This document shows, one piece after another, positions 1-7,399 of a stretch of 26,782 nucleotides of DNA; the first letter of the stretch is position 1, and the number at the start of each line of letters is the position of its first letter. Position numbers and translations under genes: made by a program. This DNA is from Vulcanimicrobiota bacterium (GTDB taxonomy: Bacteria > Vulcanimicrobiota > Xenobia > Xenobiales > JADMJV01): contig JAEXNA010000154.1 in the NCBI GenBank assembly GCA_023447635.1, positions 1 through 26,782 of the forward strand. The letters are read 5' to 3'. The notes beneath the pieces were generated by a model that made no database searches, had not been told where the DNA came from, and was given only the letters and a program-made list of their open reading frames with translations.

Positions 1-29
1 CGCGGGGGGAGCAGGCCGAAAACAGCGTG

Positions 30-797
30 ATGGCACGAGTATTCATCACGGGCAGCGCCGACGGACTGGGCAAGGCCGCCGCGCAAACTCTCATCGACCA
101 GGGCCACGAGGTGGTCCTCCACGCCAGAACGCCAGAGCGCGCAACGAGCTTGTCCGACCTCGCTCCCAGAGCTATGGGAGTCGTCATCGGAGACCTGCAG
201 AGCGCCGCCGAAGTGCGAAGCCTTGCCGATCAGGTCAACGCCATCGGGCGTATGAACGCCGTCATACACAACGCCGGAATCTACAGCGAGAGCCAGCGCG
301 GCTCGACTCCAGAAGGTCACGCCACGATTTTCGCCGTCAACACGCTCGCCCCGTACCTTCTGACCGCCCTCCTCGAGCGTCCCGACCGTCAGATCTATCT
401 CAGCAGCTCTCTTCATCAGGGTGGAGCCGGGCCGCTGCGCGACCTGGATTGGAGGAGCCGCGCCTGGGACTCTCACCGCGCTTACGCGGAGAGCAAACTT
501 CACGTCGTCGCGCTGGCCTTCGCCCTGGCTCGGCGCTGGCCGGAGGTCCTGAGCCATGCCGTGGACCCCGGCTGGGTCCGGACCAAGATGGGAGGCTCCA
601 GCGCCCCCGTCGACATCGCCACCGGCCAGCGAACCCAAAGCTGGCTCGCCGTCAGCAACGACCCCGCCGCCCTGGTCTCAGGCCGCTACTGGCACAACCT
701 GAATCCCCAGCAACCCGCCTCCGAAGCCACCGACGAAAGCTACCAGGACGAACTCCTCCAACACCTCGAGCAGCTCACTGGCGTCCATCTACCCTAG
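30..797 (+). CDS. short-chain dehydrogenase/reductase (SDR family)
   Basis: This 255-residue protein is a complete classical-type SDR, an NAD(P)-dependent oxidoreductase of the cytoplasm. The Rossmann glycine motif TGSADGLG lies at residues 7-14, NAG at 81-83, the catalytic Ser in SSS at 125-127, and the Tyr/Lys pair in YAESK at 152-156. A GTG codon directly before the ATG (27-29) could also start it; I prefer the ATG. A G-rich stretch lies about 18 bases upstream, so no well-spaced ribosome site settles the choice. The closing 60 residues match the substrate-loop end of SDRs that resemble retinol dehydrogenase or WW-domain oxidoreductases. The substrate cannot be read from sequence. The gene ends 52 bp before the convergent TetR gene and may belong to an operon starting left of the window. 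Confidence 0.9.
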   Translation: MARVFITGSADGLGKAAAQTLIDQGHEVVLHARTPERATSLSDLAPRAMGVVIGDLQSAAEVRSLADQVNAIGRMNAVIHNAGIYSESQRGSTPEGHATIFAVNTLAPYLLTALLERPDRQIYLSSSLHQGGAGPLRDLDWRSRAWDSHRAYAESKLHVVALAFALARRWPEVLSHAVDPGWVRTKMGGSSAPVDIATGQRTQSWLAVSNDPAALVSGRYWHNLNPQQPASEATDESYQDELLQHLEQLTGVHLP

Positions 798-849
798 CTT
801 CATCTGTATAGAGAGCCCAGCAAGGGAAGCTGCTCGAAAAGTAGCGAAC

Positions 850-1533
850 TCATCGACCCTTGATTTCACTCTCTAGAAAAAAATCTGTTGCGTCGCGAAC
901 CAGATGAGTCTCAACCAACGCTGCGCGATCTGACGGCGGCAAGAATCCTAGCAGCAGTCCCACAGCGCTTCGACGCACGGTACCGGCTAGCTCGCAGTCC
1001 GCTATCTCACCAGCCGTCCAGAAAGACAGTGCACCTCGAAAAGCGAGAGCCAGTTGACCTGGCAGCAGCGAACGTGCGAGCTCGCGTTGAGATTCCTCGA
1101 ACCCTTCCCCGGCGCCGACCGCCAATGCCCAGAGCGCTCGCGAGTTCTTTGCCACCTCGCCAGCACGGTCCGAAGGGCTTCCCATGGCGCCCATCACGGC
1201 ACGATTAATATCAGGCTCCTCTAACATCACTTCGGTGGCGATCCCCATACAGAGCAGCACTCGTTCTGGAGCTGCTTTCCCAGCACTCGCCTCGCGAAAG
1301 CGAGAATCCATCGCCGCAATTCGGTGCGCTGATAGCGCTCGGAAAATCCCCGTCTTGTCACCGAATTGGTTGAAAGGCGTTGCAAAACTCACCCCGGCCC
1401 GGCTGGCCAGGTCGCGCATGGAAAAGTCGGCGCTCCCGTCTCGCAGCAAAATTTCCGCCGCCTCCAAAATGCACCGACGATTCCGCTCGGATCGCGTTTC
1501 CTTCTCGCTCTTTTCTATCGCAGGCTTGCCCAT
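850..1533 (-). CDS. TetR/AcrR-family transcriptional regulator
   Basis: The protein has 227 residues when started at the ATG at 1533, which gives MGKPAIEKSE. Longer readings run back through the operator and into the divergent gene and are unlikely. The N-terminal DNA-binding domain covers about residues 17-65, with the helix-turn-helix at 38-57 (SMRDLASRAGVSFATPFNQF). This is the TetR pattern, although TetR proteins usually have a Tyr-x-x-Phe/His where this one has PFNQF. The remaining 160 residues form the variable ligand-binding domain. It is divergently transcribed from the SDR gene at 1588 over a 54-bp gap containing a perfect palindrome. The expected role is repression of that SDR and of itself, relieved by a small molecule, possibly the SDR substrate. 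The ligand is unknown. Confidence 0.9.
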   Translation of the reverse strand: MGKPAIEKSEKETRSERNRRCILEAAEILLRDGSADFSMRDLASRAGVSFATPFNQFGDKTGIFRALSAHRIAAMDSRFREASAGKAAPERVLLCMGIATEVMLEEPDINRAVMGAMGSPSDRAGEVAKNSRALWALAVGAGEGFEESQRELARSLLPGQLALAFRGALSFWTAGEIADCELAGTVRRSAVGLLLGFLPPSDRAALVETHLVRDATDFFLESEIKGR

Positions 1534-1587
1534 CACTCTCTCAAGTGTTATATCATGATATAAGAAAATTGGAAAGCGAGACAACCC
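1526..1587. promoter_or_regulatory. divergent promoters with a 16-bp palindromic TetR operator
   Basis: TTATATCATGATATAA at 1548-1563 is a perfect 16-bp palindrome centred between the divergent TetR and SDR genes. On the plus strand TTGCCC (1526-1531), a 17-bp spacer and TATATC (1549-1554) form a possible promoter. On the minus strand TTGTCT (1584-1579), a 16-bp spacer and TATATC (1562-1557) form its mirror image. Both -10 boxes lie inside the palindrome, so a bound TetR dimer would block both promoters at once. The palindrome and spacings are read directly; the promoter roles are inferred. Confidence 0.7.
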
Positions 1588-2433
1588 ATGACACTCAAAG
1601 CGAAGAAAACGTTTCTCATCACCGGCGTGAGTTCGGGGCTGGGTAAAGCTTTTGCCAGCGCCGCCGTGAAGGCCGGCCATCGCGTGGCGGGCACGGTAAG
1701 GCGACCGGAAGACGCCAGGGAGTTCTCGCTTCTATATCCGCAGAACGCCAAGGCCGTATTTCTTGATGTCACCGACTACGCGGCCATACCCAAGGCTGTC
1801 GAAGAGATCGAATCCCACTTCGCTCCCATCGAAGTTCTGGTCAACAACGCGGGATACGGTCACGAGGGCGTTCTCGAAGAGTCATCGATGGACGAGTTAG
1901 AGCGCCAGTTCGCTGCTAACGTGTTTGGCCCAGTGGCCTTGATGAAGGCCGTGCTGCCGGGGATGCGAGAGCGGGGCCGGGGACACATCGTCAACGTCAC
2001 CTCGATGGGCGGGTTTATCACCATGCCCGGAATAAGCTTCTACTGCGGCAGCAAATTCGCCCTCCAGGGCGTATCGGAGGCGGTCGCCAAGGAAGTGGCC
2101 AGCTTTGGCGTGCGCGTGAGCACTCTGGCGCCGGGCTCGTTTCGCACGGACTGGGCCGGACGCTCCATGGACCGAGCTCCCCGGAAAATCTCAGCCTACG
2201 ACGACATTATGGATCCCGTCCGCGCCGCCCGCCAGGCCAAGAGCGGTCGTCAACCCGGCGACCCGGACCGGGCCGCGCAGGCTCTTTTGCGCCTGGTAGA
2301 GTCAGAGCACCCGCCTTCACAGCTTTTGTTGGGAGACGACGCGCTGGAGTTAGTCGGCCAAAAAATCAAGGCCTTGGAGGCCGAGATCGAGCAGTGGCGC
2401 TCTCTATCGCGGTCCACCAGCTTCGTGGAGTAG
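1588..2433 (+). CDS. short-chain dehydrogenase/reductase, TetR-controlled
   Basis: This is a full-length 281-residue classical SDR. It has the cofactor motif TGVSSGLG at residues 12-19, NNAG at 86-89, the structural Asn in NVFGP at 111, catalytic Ser139 and YCGSK with Tyr152 and Lys156. Arginines after the second strand (TVRRPED) favour NADP(H) over NAD(H). The C-terminal 90 residues resemble the 'oxidoreductase' SDRs annotated beside TetR genes, whose substrates are mostly uncharacterised. A GGAAAGCGAG stretch 8-17 bases upstream serves as ribosome site. Control by the divergent TetR through the 1548-1563 palindrome is likely. It shares the SDR fold with the gene at 30-797, but the two are not recent duplicates: motifs and lengths differ throughout. 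Confidence 0.92.
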   Translation: MTLKAKKTFLITGVSSGLGKAFASAAVKAGHRVAGTVRRPEDAREFSLLYPQNAKAVFLDVTDYAAIPKAVEEIESHFAPIEVLVNNAGYGHEGVLEESSMDELERQFAANVFGPVALMKAVLPGMRERGRGHIVNVTSMGGFITMPGISFYCGSKFALQGVSEAVAKEVASFGVRVSTLAPGSFRTDWAGRSMDRAPRKISAYDDIMDPVRAARQAKSGRQPGDPDRAAQALLRLVESEHPPSQLLLGDDALELVGQKIKALEAEIEQWRSLSRSTSFVE

Positions 2434-2504
2434 TCGTCGGCCATGAGAGTGGTTTCGCTGCCGGTGGTGCCACGGCGCCTCGGCAAGCGCTATGATTGGC
2501 TAAG

Positions 2505-3230
2505 ATGAAAGACTTCGAAGCCTGCAACCCGCTGCCGCCTGTGGCCGACTGGCAATCTGACTGGCGGGCGTTCCTCGCGGGAGGCAGCCTGTCGGAGGCC
2601 AGCCAGCAGGGATTGCAGGAGCAGATGATCCCAGCCTGGGTTCGCCGCCCCGAAGAAACCCTGCTGGGCTTTTCCTTTGCCGACCGTGCCCAGGCGAGCG
2701 CCTACGGCGAGACGCCGCCCTACCTGATCGAGGCGATCCTTGACCGTCTGGCTCCCCAACCCGACGAGCTTTTCGTCGACCTTGGCTGCGGTGGCGGCAA
2801 CGTTTGCGCGGCGGTCCTGGCCCGTGGCGCCCGGGTGCTCGGCATCGAGGCCAACCCCGAGTTAGCCAACGCCGCGCGGGCCTTCTTGCGGAACGCGCCG
2901 CCCGACCGATGCCAGTTCCTTGAAGCGGACTTCCTGCAGGCCGACTGGAGTCCAGCGCATATCGCGTACGCCACCACCGCACGATTCCCGGACTCCCTGC
3001 TCCGGGCCATCGCCGACCGGGCCGAGCAAGCCGTGCATCTTCGCGCCTTCGCCGCCCTGGGAAGGCCGCTTCCTATGGACTGGCCGGTCCAAGAGCAGTT
3101 CGAACGCCTGGTCTGCTGGAACCCCGGCGAGAATCCCCGCTGGGAGCAGCTGTACCTCTATCATCGCCAGGACGGCCCGAAAGATGCCTGCGGGCATCCT
3201 TCCACCCGGTGTCTTCGAAAAACAGACTAA
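2505..3230 (+). CDS. class I SAM-dependent methyltransferase
   Basis: The 241-residue protein carries the class I methyltransferase SAM site. Motif I, VDLGCGGGN, is at residues 91-99 after a strand. The acidic residue that binds the ribose hydroxyls is Glu115 in VLGIEANPEL, followed by the QFLEADFLQADW segment. This is the layout of Dot1-like and general methyltransferases. The first 85 residues are a helical cap with tryptophans and no family signature I recognise. I start at the ATG at 2505; a TTG at 2496 would add three residues. The last 20 residues (after YLYHRQ) look less conserved than the rest and may be a run-on tail caused by loss of the original stop. The gene lies 71 bp after the SDR on the same strand. 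The methyl acceptor is unknown. Confidence 0.8.
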   Translation: MKDFEACNPLPPVADWQSDWRAFLAGGSLSEASQQGLQEQMIPAWVRRPEETLLGFSFADRAQASAYGETPPYLIEAILDRLAPQPDELFVDLGCGGGNVCAAVLARGARVLGIEANPELANAARAFLRNAPPDRCQFLEADFLQADWSPAHIAYATTARFPDSLLRAIADRAEQAVHLRAFAALGRPLPMDWPVQEQFERLVCWNPGENPRWEQLYLYHRQDGPKDACGHPSTRCLRKTD

Positions 3231-3286
3231 CGATATTCCGTTATCAAAAAGAGGAGGCGAACTATCGATAATCCAATATCATCTTC

Positions 3287-3640
3287 GTGACATCGACCAG
3301 CACCTCACCCACTCTAACCCAACCCCTGGAATGGCTCATCGTCGGAGCCGGACCTCACGGCTGCCACCTGGCGGTCCGCCTGCTCAGCGAACGCAAATGC
3401 CGTCCCGAGCAGCTGCTCCTGGTCGACCCCAGCGGCCCTCTCGAAGTCTGGAAACGTCGCACACGCAACAGCGGAATGACCTACCTGCGCTCGTCGGAAA
3501 CCCATCACATCGCGCCCAGCACCTCGGGGTTGAAGCGCTGGATCAAGGCTAACGGCGCGGGCCCCAGGTCGTGGTCCGGCAAGTTCGGCAGGCCTTGGAG
3601 ATCGCAGAGCAAGACCGAGACGAAAAGGTGCAACGCTTAG
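3287..3640 (+). pseudogene. N-terminal fragment of an FAD/NAD(P)-binding oxidoreductase
   Basis: This 117-residue frame opens with a Rossmann FAD-binding site (WLIVGAGPHGCHLAVRLL, residues 16-33) and the conserved follow-on of a flavoprotein family: the LLLVDPSGPLEVWKRRT segment, then GMTYLRSSETHHIAP. That pattern resembles lysine/ornithine N-monooxygenase-like flavoproteins, which usually run to about 400 residues. Homology seems to stop near WIKANG (about 3550). The remaining 30 residues look like out-of-frame sequence before a stop at 3640. NADPH-binding and C-terminal domains are missing. The start is a GTG at 3287 with no well-spaced ribosome site; an AGGAGG at 3252-3257 is too far upstream. 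I read it as a dead remnant joined by deletion to the gene that follows in another frame. Confidence 0.75.
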
Positions 3641-4740
3641 CCAGGAGCATGAGCGCACAAGAGTTTCAGCACGAACTCAACCCCGCTACCGACTGGCTCT
3701 CCGCCTTTCAGGACAACCTCCCAGGACAGGCTCCCGAAGGCCAACGCGAACTCGACGTCCACGCCCAGCCCTCTTCCGAACGCGAGGTCCCCGTCCTCGA
3801 GGCGTTTCTGGACTACGTCGGCGTCCCATCCAGCGGCCGAGGCGCTAAGCTTCTCCTCCTCAAACCCTCGCTCACCAGCAGCCTCAAAAGCCGAACGGAG
3901 ATCCGCCACCTGGCATCGCCCCTACGCGAAAGCGCCCTGGTCGACTTCTTGTGAAAAAACCAAAAATGCTGGCTGCACCAACTCGAGGAAAACCGCTGCT
4001 ATCCCCACGAACCGCTGCCGTTGACCAAGGCCGACGTGCCGGGGCCGTGGGACGATTGGGAGGCGTTCCATCGCCAGTGGCCCGGGCACGACGGCGTCGC
4101 CTGGGTCTCGCGAGTCGGATTCTCCCAGTTCGACCAGCAAGCGTTCTTGCACGCCCTCATTGTCACCGACCAGCGCCTTGCCTGCCAGGATAACGCGGGG
4201 AAATCCACCGTCTCGACCGGCCTTCAGGTTCTGTTGGAGAGATCAGAGGGAGGGGGATGGGAGGTCAGGGACTGGAGTGTGGAGGGATCTCCCGTGCGCG
4301 TCCAGGACAGCTTTAACCCCTTCACTCGAGAACAGGCGCTGAAGGTCTTACCGGGTTTTCGAGAGGGTGACGGAGAGATGACCATCCCGCTCCTCAGCGA
4401 AGCCGAGGCCATCCTCGGCTACGCCGACATCGAAGGCGAAAGAGTCACCGCTACCACCATCGGACTGCGCCTGCGAGACCGCCTTTACGAGTACGCCGAC
4501 CTGATTCTGACAAGCTCGAACTGCGGAAAGACCCTGGCGTGTCTGTACGACGACCTGCACCTGGATCTGGGTATGACACCACCCGAACTCGACAGCATAC
4601 TCCAGTTCACGAACCTCTTCCCCAACCGACTGGATCTCGAACACGACTCCGACATCGCCGGCTACCGAAGGTCGCTACGCGGCTTCAAACCAGACGGCCC
4701 AACTCTCGCCCCGAACCAGCAACAACAGCGCAACGATTAG
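3571..4740 (+). pseudogene. hypothetical protein gene interrupted by an in-frame TGA
   Basis: One continuous plus-strand frame codes for about 389 residues except for a TGA at 3952-3954. The reading runs ...ESALVDFL, stop, KNQKCWLHQLEENRCYP..., without a shift. From memory, a widespread uncharacterised bacterial domain has the order DFLxxN, a variable segment, WxxFxxxxPG, then SRVGFxxxxxQALxxA and GxWxVxxW. Here the order is DFL-stop-KN, WEAFHRQWPG (about 4057), SRVGFSQFDQQAFLHAL (about 4110) and GGWEVRDW (about 4255), so the domain spans the stop. A CGA-to-TGA or TGG-to-TGA change explains this. The downstream part could restart at TTG 4021 as a 239-residue protein. The first start (GTG 3571) is weak and the 5' end may be lost at the junction with the flavoprotein stub. 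The function is unknown. Confidence 0.65.
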
Positions 4741-5257
4741 GAACGCTGCGCCATCGACAGCTCCGCCCATCATTAGCGCGAACGCTCACACCGTACCCCC
4801 TCCCGGAGACGGCGTACCCCTTCCTCAGCCCGGCGTATCGTCCCCGCGGGGACGGCACCCCTTCCCGGAGGCGGCGTACCCGTTGCCCGGCCCGGCGTAT
4901 CGTCCCTAAGGCGATACTTGCTTTCTCAAAGCCCTCGCGGCAACGGCGGTCCAAGCTCATTAGCAGTGAGCGAGCGCGCCGATAGGAGCAGCTTCAGAAA
5001 GCGACCAGGGCTTTCCCCTCGCGAAGCTTGGAACCGAACCAGATCCTATGGCAGGCAGGGTCCGAGAATGACCTCTCGAGAGCCTTCGAAAGACGAGGTC
5101 GGGAGGCTTCCAGCCTCAACGACAAACCGCATAAAGAGAAGAAGTATCACAGGCTCGGCAGCCTGGAACCGCCCACACGCTAAGTCTTGTCGCGCATATC
5201 GCGCCACGCGAATCCGACCTTGATCACCTGCGACGACGTCCTCTCCGTCCGGCACAC
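4741..5257. other. gene-free stretch with tandem repeats
   Basis: This 517-bp interval holds no reading frame I would defend. It lies between the interrupted gene on the left and the 3' end of the secretin-like gene on the right. Its left third carries two 62-bp repeat units (4791-4914). The rest (about 4915-5257) has no repeat, RNA gene or promoter that I can recognise; its base composition and scattered stops on both strands suggest degraded DNA. Confidence 0.6.
4791..4914. repeat. two tandem copies of a 62-bp repeat with a central GC palindrome
   Basis: Units run 4791-4852 and 4853-4914. Both follow the order C-G-x-x-ACCCC, TCCCGGAG, CGGCGTACCC, CCCGGCGTATCGTCCC. The first unit ends in CGTCCCCGCGGGGACG (4839-4854), a perfect 16-bp palindrome; in the second unit the right arm has decayed (CGTCCCTAAGGCGA). 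Related units occur 2.4 kb away at 7171-7322, so this is a dispersed element rather than a local duplication. Confidence 0.85.
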
Positions 5258-6010
5258 TCATCGCGACAGCGCCGGCAGGTCTAGCTCTGCGAGGATGTCG
5301 TGAACCTGGGCCAGAACCCCAGGTGACCCCTCCACGACGATCACTTGCCCGTCAACTGCGAGCAGCGCATCTGGAACGAGCGCGTTGAGCTGAGCGCAGA
5401 GACTCTCGGCGTCCTGATATCGTACAGTAAACGCTTCCGAAATCCGTGCTGGTTGCGGTTCAGTAGGCCTATCGAGATGCTGTAGCTCGCGCTCGATTTG
5501 GACCAGGTCCTCAGATTCCCCACGAGCGACAAATCCACGAGCCTTTGCAGTAAATTCCACGTCGGGATACTGACCTTTGAGAAAATCGATGACTTTCACC
5601 GGATCAATATCCCGAAGCGAAAAGTCGCGAGTCTTCACCAGAATCGGAATGCGCTTCGAAGGCAGAAGACAGGCAGAAGGATGGGTGATCTCTTGAAGGG
5701 ACTCTGACGGCGCGACGACTATCGTCCGTGTCTTTGGGCCGTCAAGGATCAGATAGTCGCAACCGGCGTCGTCCTGGTCCAGTGCCCGACGGAACGCCTG
5801 CTCTACCGGAACCGCCACCAGGTCCAGCGTCACCCTCCCGTTCGCCTTTGGAGAGATATAGATCTGCCGATTCATATCCCCCGCCAAAGTCTGAAGGACC
5901 TCACGCAGCTCGGCCCCCACAAACGAACGCGTCACCCGCTTCTGCGGCTCGGCTGAAACAGCACCGCTCAGCAACAGACCAGTAAGAACTCCACACGCCA
6001 GCGAACGCAT
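5258..6010 (-). CDS. exported secretin N-domain-like protein without a pore domain
   Basis: The 250-residue product has a signal peptide (MRSLACGVLTGLLLSGAVSA, cleavage near 20-21). Next comes an STN-type domain, about residues 25-95, with the secretin-type segment SFVGAELREVLQTLAGDMN, then IYISPKANGRVTLDL. Two N1/NolW-type domains follow: one near 120-180 (VKVIDFLKGQYPDVEFTAKA ... IERELQHLD) and one near 185-247 (FTVRYQDAESLCAQLNALVP ... VHDILAELD). In type II/III secretion and type IV pilus secretins such domains form the periplasmic ring and are followed by a beta-barrel of about 250 residues. Here the protein stops first, so it cannot form a pore alone. It may be a periplasmic partner, a TonB-system-like domain protein, or a shortened relic. 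A truncated paralogue lies at 7832-8005. No secretion machinery is nearby. Confidence 0.8.
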   Translation of the reverse strand: MRSLACGVLTGLLLSGAVSAEPQKRVTRSFVGAELREVLQTLAGDMNRQIYISPKANGRVTLDLVAVPVEQAFRRALDQDDAGCDYLILDGPKTRTIVVAPSESLQEITHPSACLLPSKRIPILVKTRDFSLRDIDPVKVIDFLKGQYPDVEFTAKARGFVARGESEDLVQIERELQHLDRPTEPQPARISEAFTVRYQDAESLCAQLNALVPDALLAVDGQVIVVEGSPGVLAQVHDILAELDLPALSR

Positions 6011-6032
6011 TGAGGCCGTTTCGCCACCTAAC

Positions 6033-6115
6033 CTCCGTCGCCTTGCCGGACATCGCGAAAACCAGCCTGCGAGGTGAAGCCGTCAAGCTGTCCAGTCCCG
6101 AGTCCCCGGTGGGGA
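6033..6115 (-). promoter_or_regulatory. conserved upstream block of the secretin-like gene, and a TCCCC/GGGGA hairpin
   Basis: CTCCGTCGCCTTGCC (6033-6047, plus-strand reading) recurs exactly at 8025-8039, about 20 bp upstream of the truncated paralogue, in the same place relative to its start codon. Further out, TCCCCGGTGGGGA (6103-6115) is a small hairpin matching the GTCCC...GGGGA elements seen elsewhere, including 8055-8077 upstream of the paralogue. The duplication therefore included the promoter side. No defined -35/-10 pair was assigned. Confidence 0.55.
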
Positions 6116-6213
6116 AAACACCCCTGGCAGGGTTACTACCGACCGTGCAGAGTGTCTCAGACCTCCACTACGTCCGCGCTCGCTCTCCCCGGAACCCGAA
6201 AAGAGGTCCGGCG

Positions 6214-6471
6214 TCACCAGGGAATAGTGTCGTCTAAAGACTCGCCTTCATCATCGTTATCGCAGTCGATGTACTCCCACAACCCCCCTTGATGAAGCCA
6301 TATCGGGTCAGCGTTCCGCGCGATGAACTCTTCTACACTCAACCCTTCGATGGTCGGCTCACGGCGTATCCGTTTCTGCTTTCCGCCAACAAAAATCCAC
6401 TCGTACAGCTCCCGTCTGGCCTTCTTAGCGTCCTTCTCGGCGCGGGTAAGTTTCCGTTTTCGCCTGGTCAT
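6214..6471 (-). CDS. small conserved hypothetical protein, basic N-terminus and acidic C-terminus
   Basis: This 85-residue protein starts MTRRKRKLTRAEKDAKKARR, a strongly basic helix. It continues through IFVGGKQKRIRREPTIEGLS and VEEFIARNADPIWLHQGGLWEYI, and ends in an acidic tail. I recognise this layout (basic helix, 'GKQKRIRR.PTIEG...EFI.RNADPIWLHQ...WEY') as a recurring short hypothetical family in unrelated bacteria. I know no function. Nucleic-acid binding is possible from the charge alone. It lies on the same strand as the secretin-like gene, 203 bp upstream of it. The ribosome site before the ATG at 6471 is weak. Sharp charge segregation and a clean reading frame support a real gene. 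Confidence 0.75.
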   Translation of the reverse strand: MTRRKRKLTRAEKDAKKARRELYEWIFVGGKQKRIRREPTIEGLSVEEFIARNADPIWLHQGGLWEYIDCDNDDEGESLDDTIPW

Positions 6472-6678
6472 CCAGGATGTCTTACCACGTGTCGGAGTTT
6501 CATCTCGCTCGGGCTTCGAAAATCCTACATCGACTTCCTCGAGCAGTTAATCCCGCCCGGGGAGTCTGTTCGTTTCTCCCTGTCAGCCACTCTTCCAATT
6601 CTCGGCGGTTGAAGGGTTCGGCCTGCGGCTTCTCGCGCGCGGCGGGTGTCGCTGCGACGTACAGCCAACCTCTTACCT

Positions 6679-7140
6679 ATGACTGCACCGGACATCCACC
6701 TCTGGAAGTACCAGGGACGAGCCGCCAGGAACTACTCCGGCTTGAACCTGTCAGGCACCGTCCGGGGCTGCCGAAAGCTGGCCCACGGGGTCGAGCGCTT
6801 GCTGATGAAAGGAGCTGACAGGTCCCTGAGCCTGGAGCTATCGACGCCTCCATCTCTCCTACTGCGTTCCGTGAACCGAAGCGAGAAGGTGCAAGTCTAC
6901 CGTGAACTACTGCTCACGCTATCCGACGAAACGCAGTTCTTGGACTTCGAGGACGCCCTAGAACTCCGACTCGACAGGGTCAACCTCGAGCTGCTGGCTA
7001 AAGCCGTCGAAGCGATCAGCCGCGGGGTCGGCGACTTCTCTATCCTCGACGCTCCCCTCTGGATGTGGTGGTCTTACACCAACACCGACGGTCGGCTCGC
7101 CATAACTGCGCCAGAACCAGGTTACAACCCCGGCCCGTAA
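6679..7140 (+). CDS. hypothetical protein
   Basis: A 153-residue protein beginning MTAPDIHLWKYQGRAARNYS. I do not recognise the family. It is soluble: no signal peptide or membrane segment. It has a mixed helical middle (EKVQVYRELLLTLSDETQFL, then LDFEDALELRLDRVNLELLA) and an aromatic cluster near the end (APLWMWWSYTNTDGRLAITA). Codon use fits the neighbouring genes (frequent GAC, CTC, GTC). An in-frame ATG or equivalent 33 bases earlier is possible, but the sequence before 6679 reads as non-coding. A 62-bp repeat array starts about 30 bp after its stop. The 207 bp before it show no feature I can support. Confidence 0.6.
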   Translation: MTAPDIHLWKYQGRAARNYSGLNLSGTVRGCRKLAHGVERLLMKGADRSLSLELSTPPSLLLRSVNRSEKVQVYRELLLTLSDETQFLDFEDALELRLDRVNLELLAKAVEAISRGVGDFSILDAPLWMWWSYTNTDGRLAITAPEPGYNPGP

Positions 7141-7170
7141 TCCGCCCTGCAGCAACGGCAGCGGAGCCTT

Positions 7171-7322
7171 CAGGCCTGCCCCCCTGCCCAACCTGGCGTG
7201 TCGCCCCTACTGGGACGCCACCCTCTCCCAGAGTCGGCGTACCCCTGGCCCAGCTAGGCGTAACGTCCCCGTGGGGACGGCACCCCCTTCCAGAGTCAGG
7301 CATCCCCAGCTCGGCCCGCCAT
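7171..7322. repeat. second array of the 62-bp repeat (about 2.5 units)
   Basis: A partial unit (about 7171-7215, ending TCGCCCCTACTGGGA), a full 62-bp unit (7216-7277) and a partial unit (7278 to about 7322) align with those at 4791-4914: CACCC, TCCCAGAG, CGGCGTACCCC, CAGC, GGCGTAACGTCCCCGTGGGG. The hairpin core here is CGTCCCCGTGGGGACG (7264-7279). It fills most of the 259-bp gap between the hypothetical gene and the Phd antitoxin. Confidence 0.8.
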
Positions 7323-7399
7323 CCTCGATCGCGAATGTCGCAAAGACGAGAGTAGTTAGTCCAGTTGACCAACCTGGGTGCCAAGCCTAGAATGAAACA

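Noticed and set aside
3952..3954. Selenocysteine codon
   Set aside because: No selenoprotein motif around the TGA and no evident SECIS-like hairpin just downstream; a nonsense mutation is simpler.
4791..4914. CRISPR array
   Set aside because: Repeat units abut with no unique spacers, unit number is small and no cas genes are present.
5046..5261. Minus-strand 71-codon frame downstream of the secretin-like gene
   Set aside because: No ribosome site, no recognisable motif, low-quality composition in a degraded interval.
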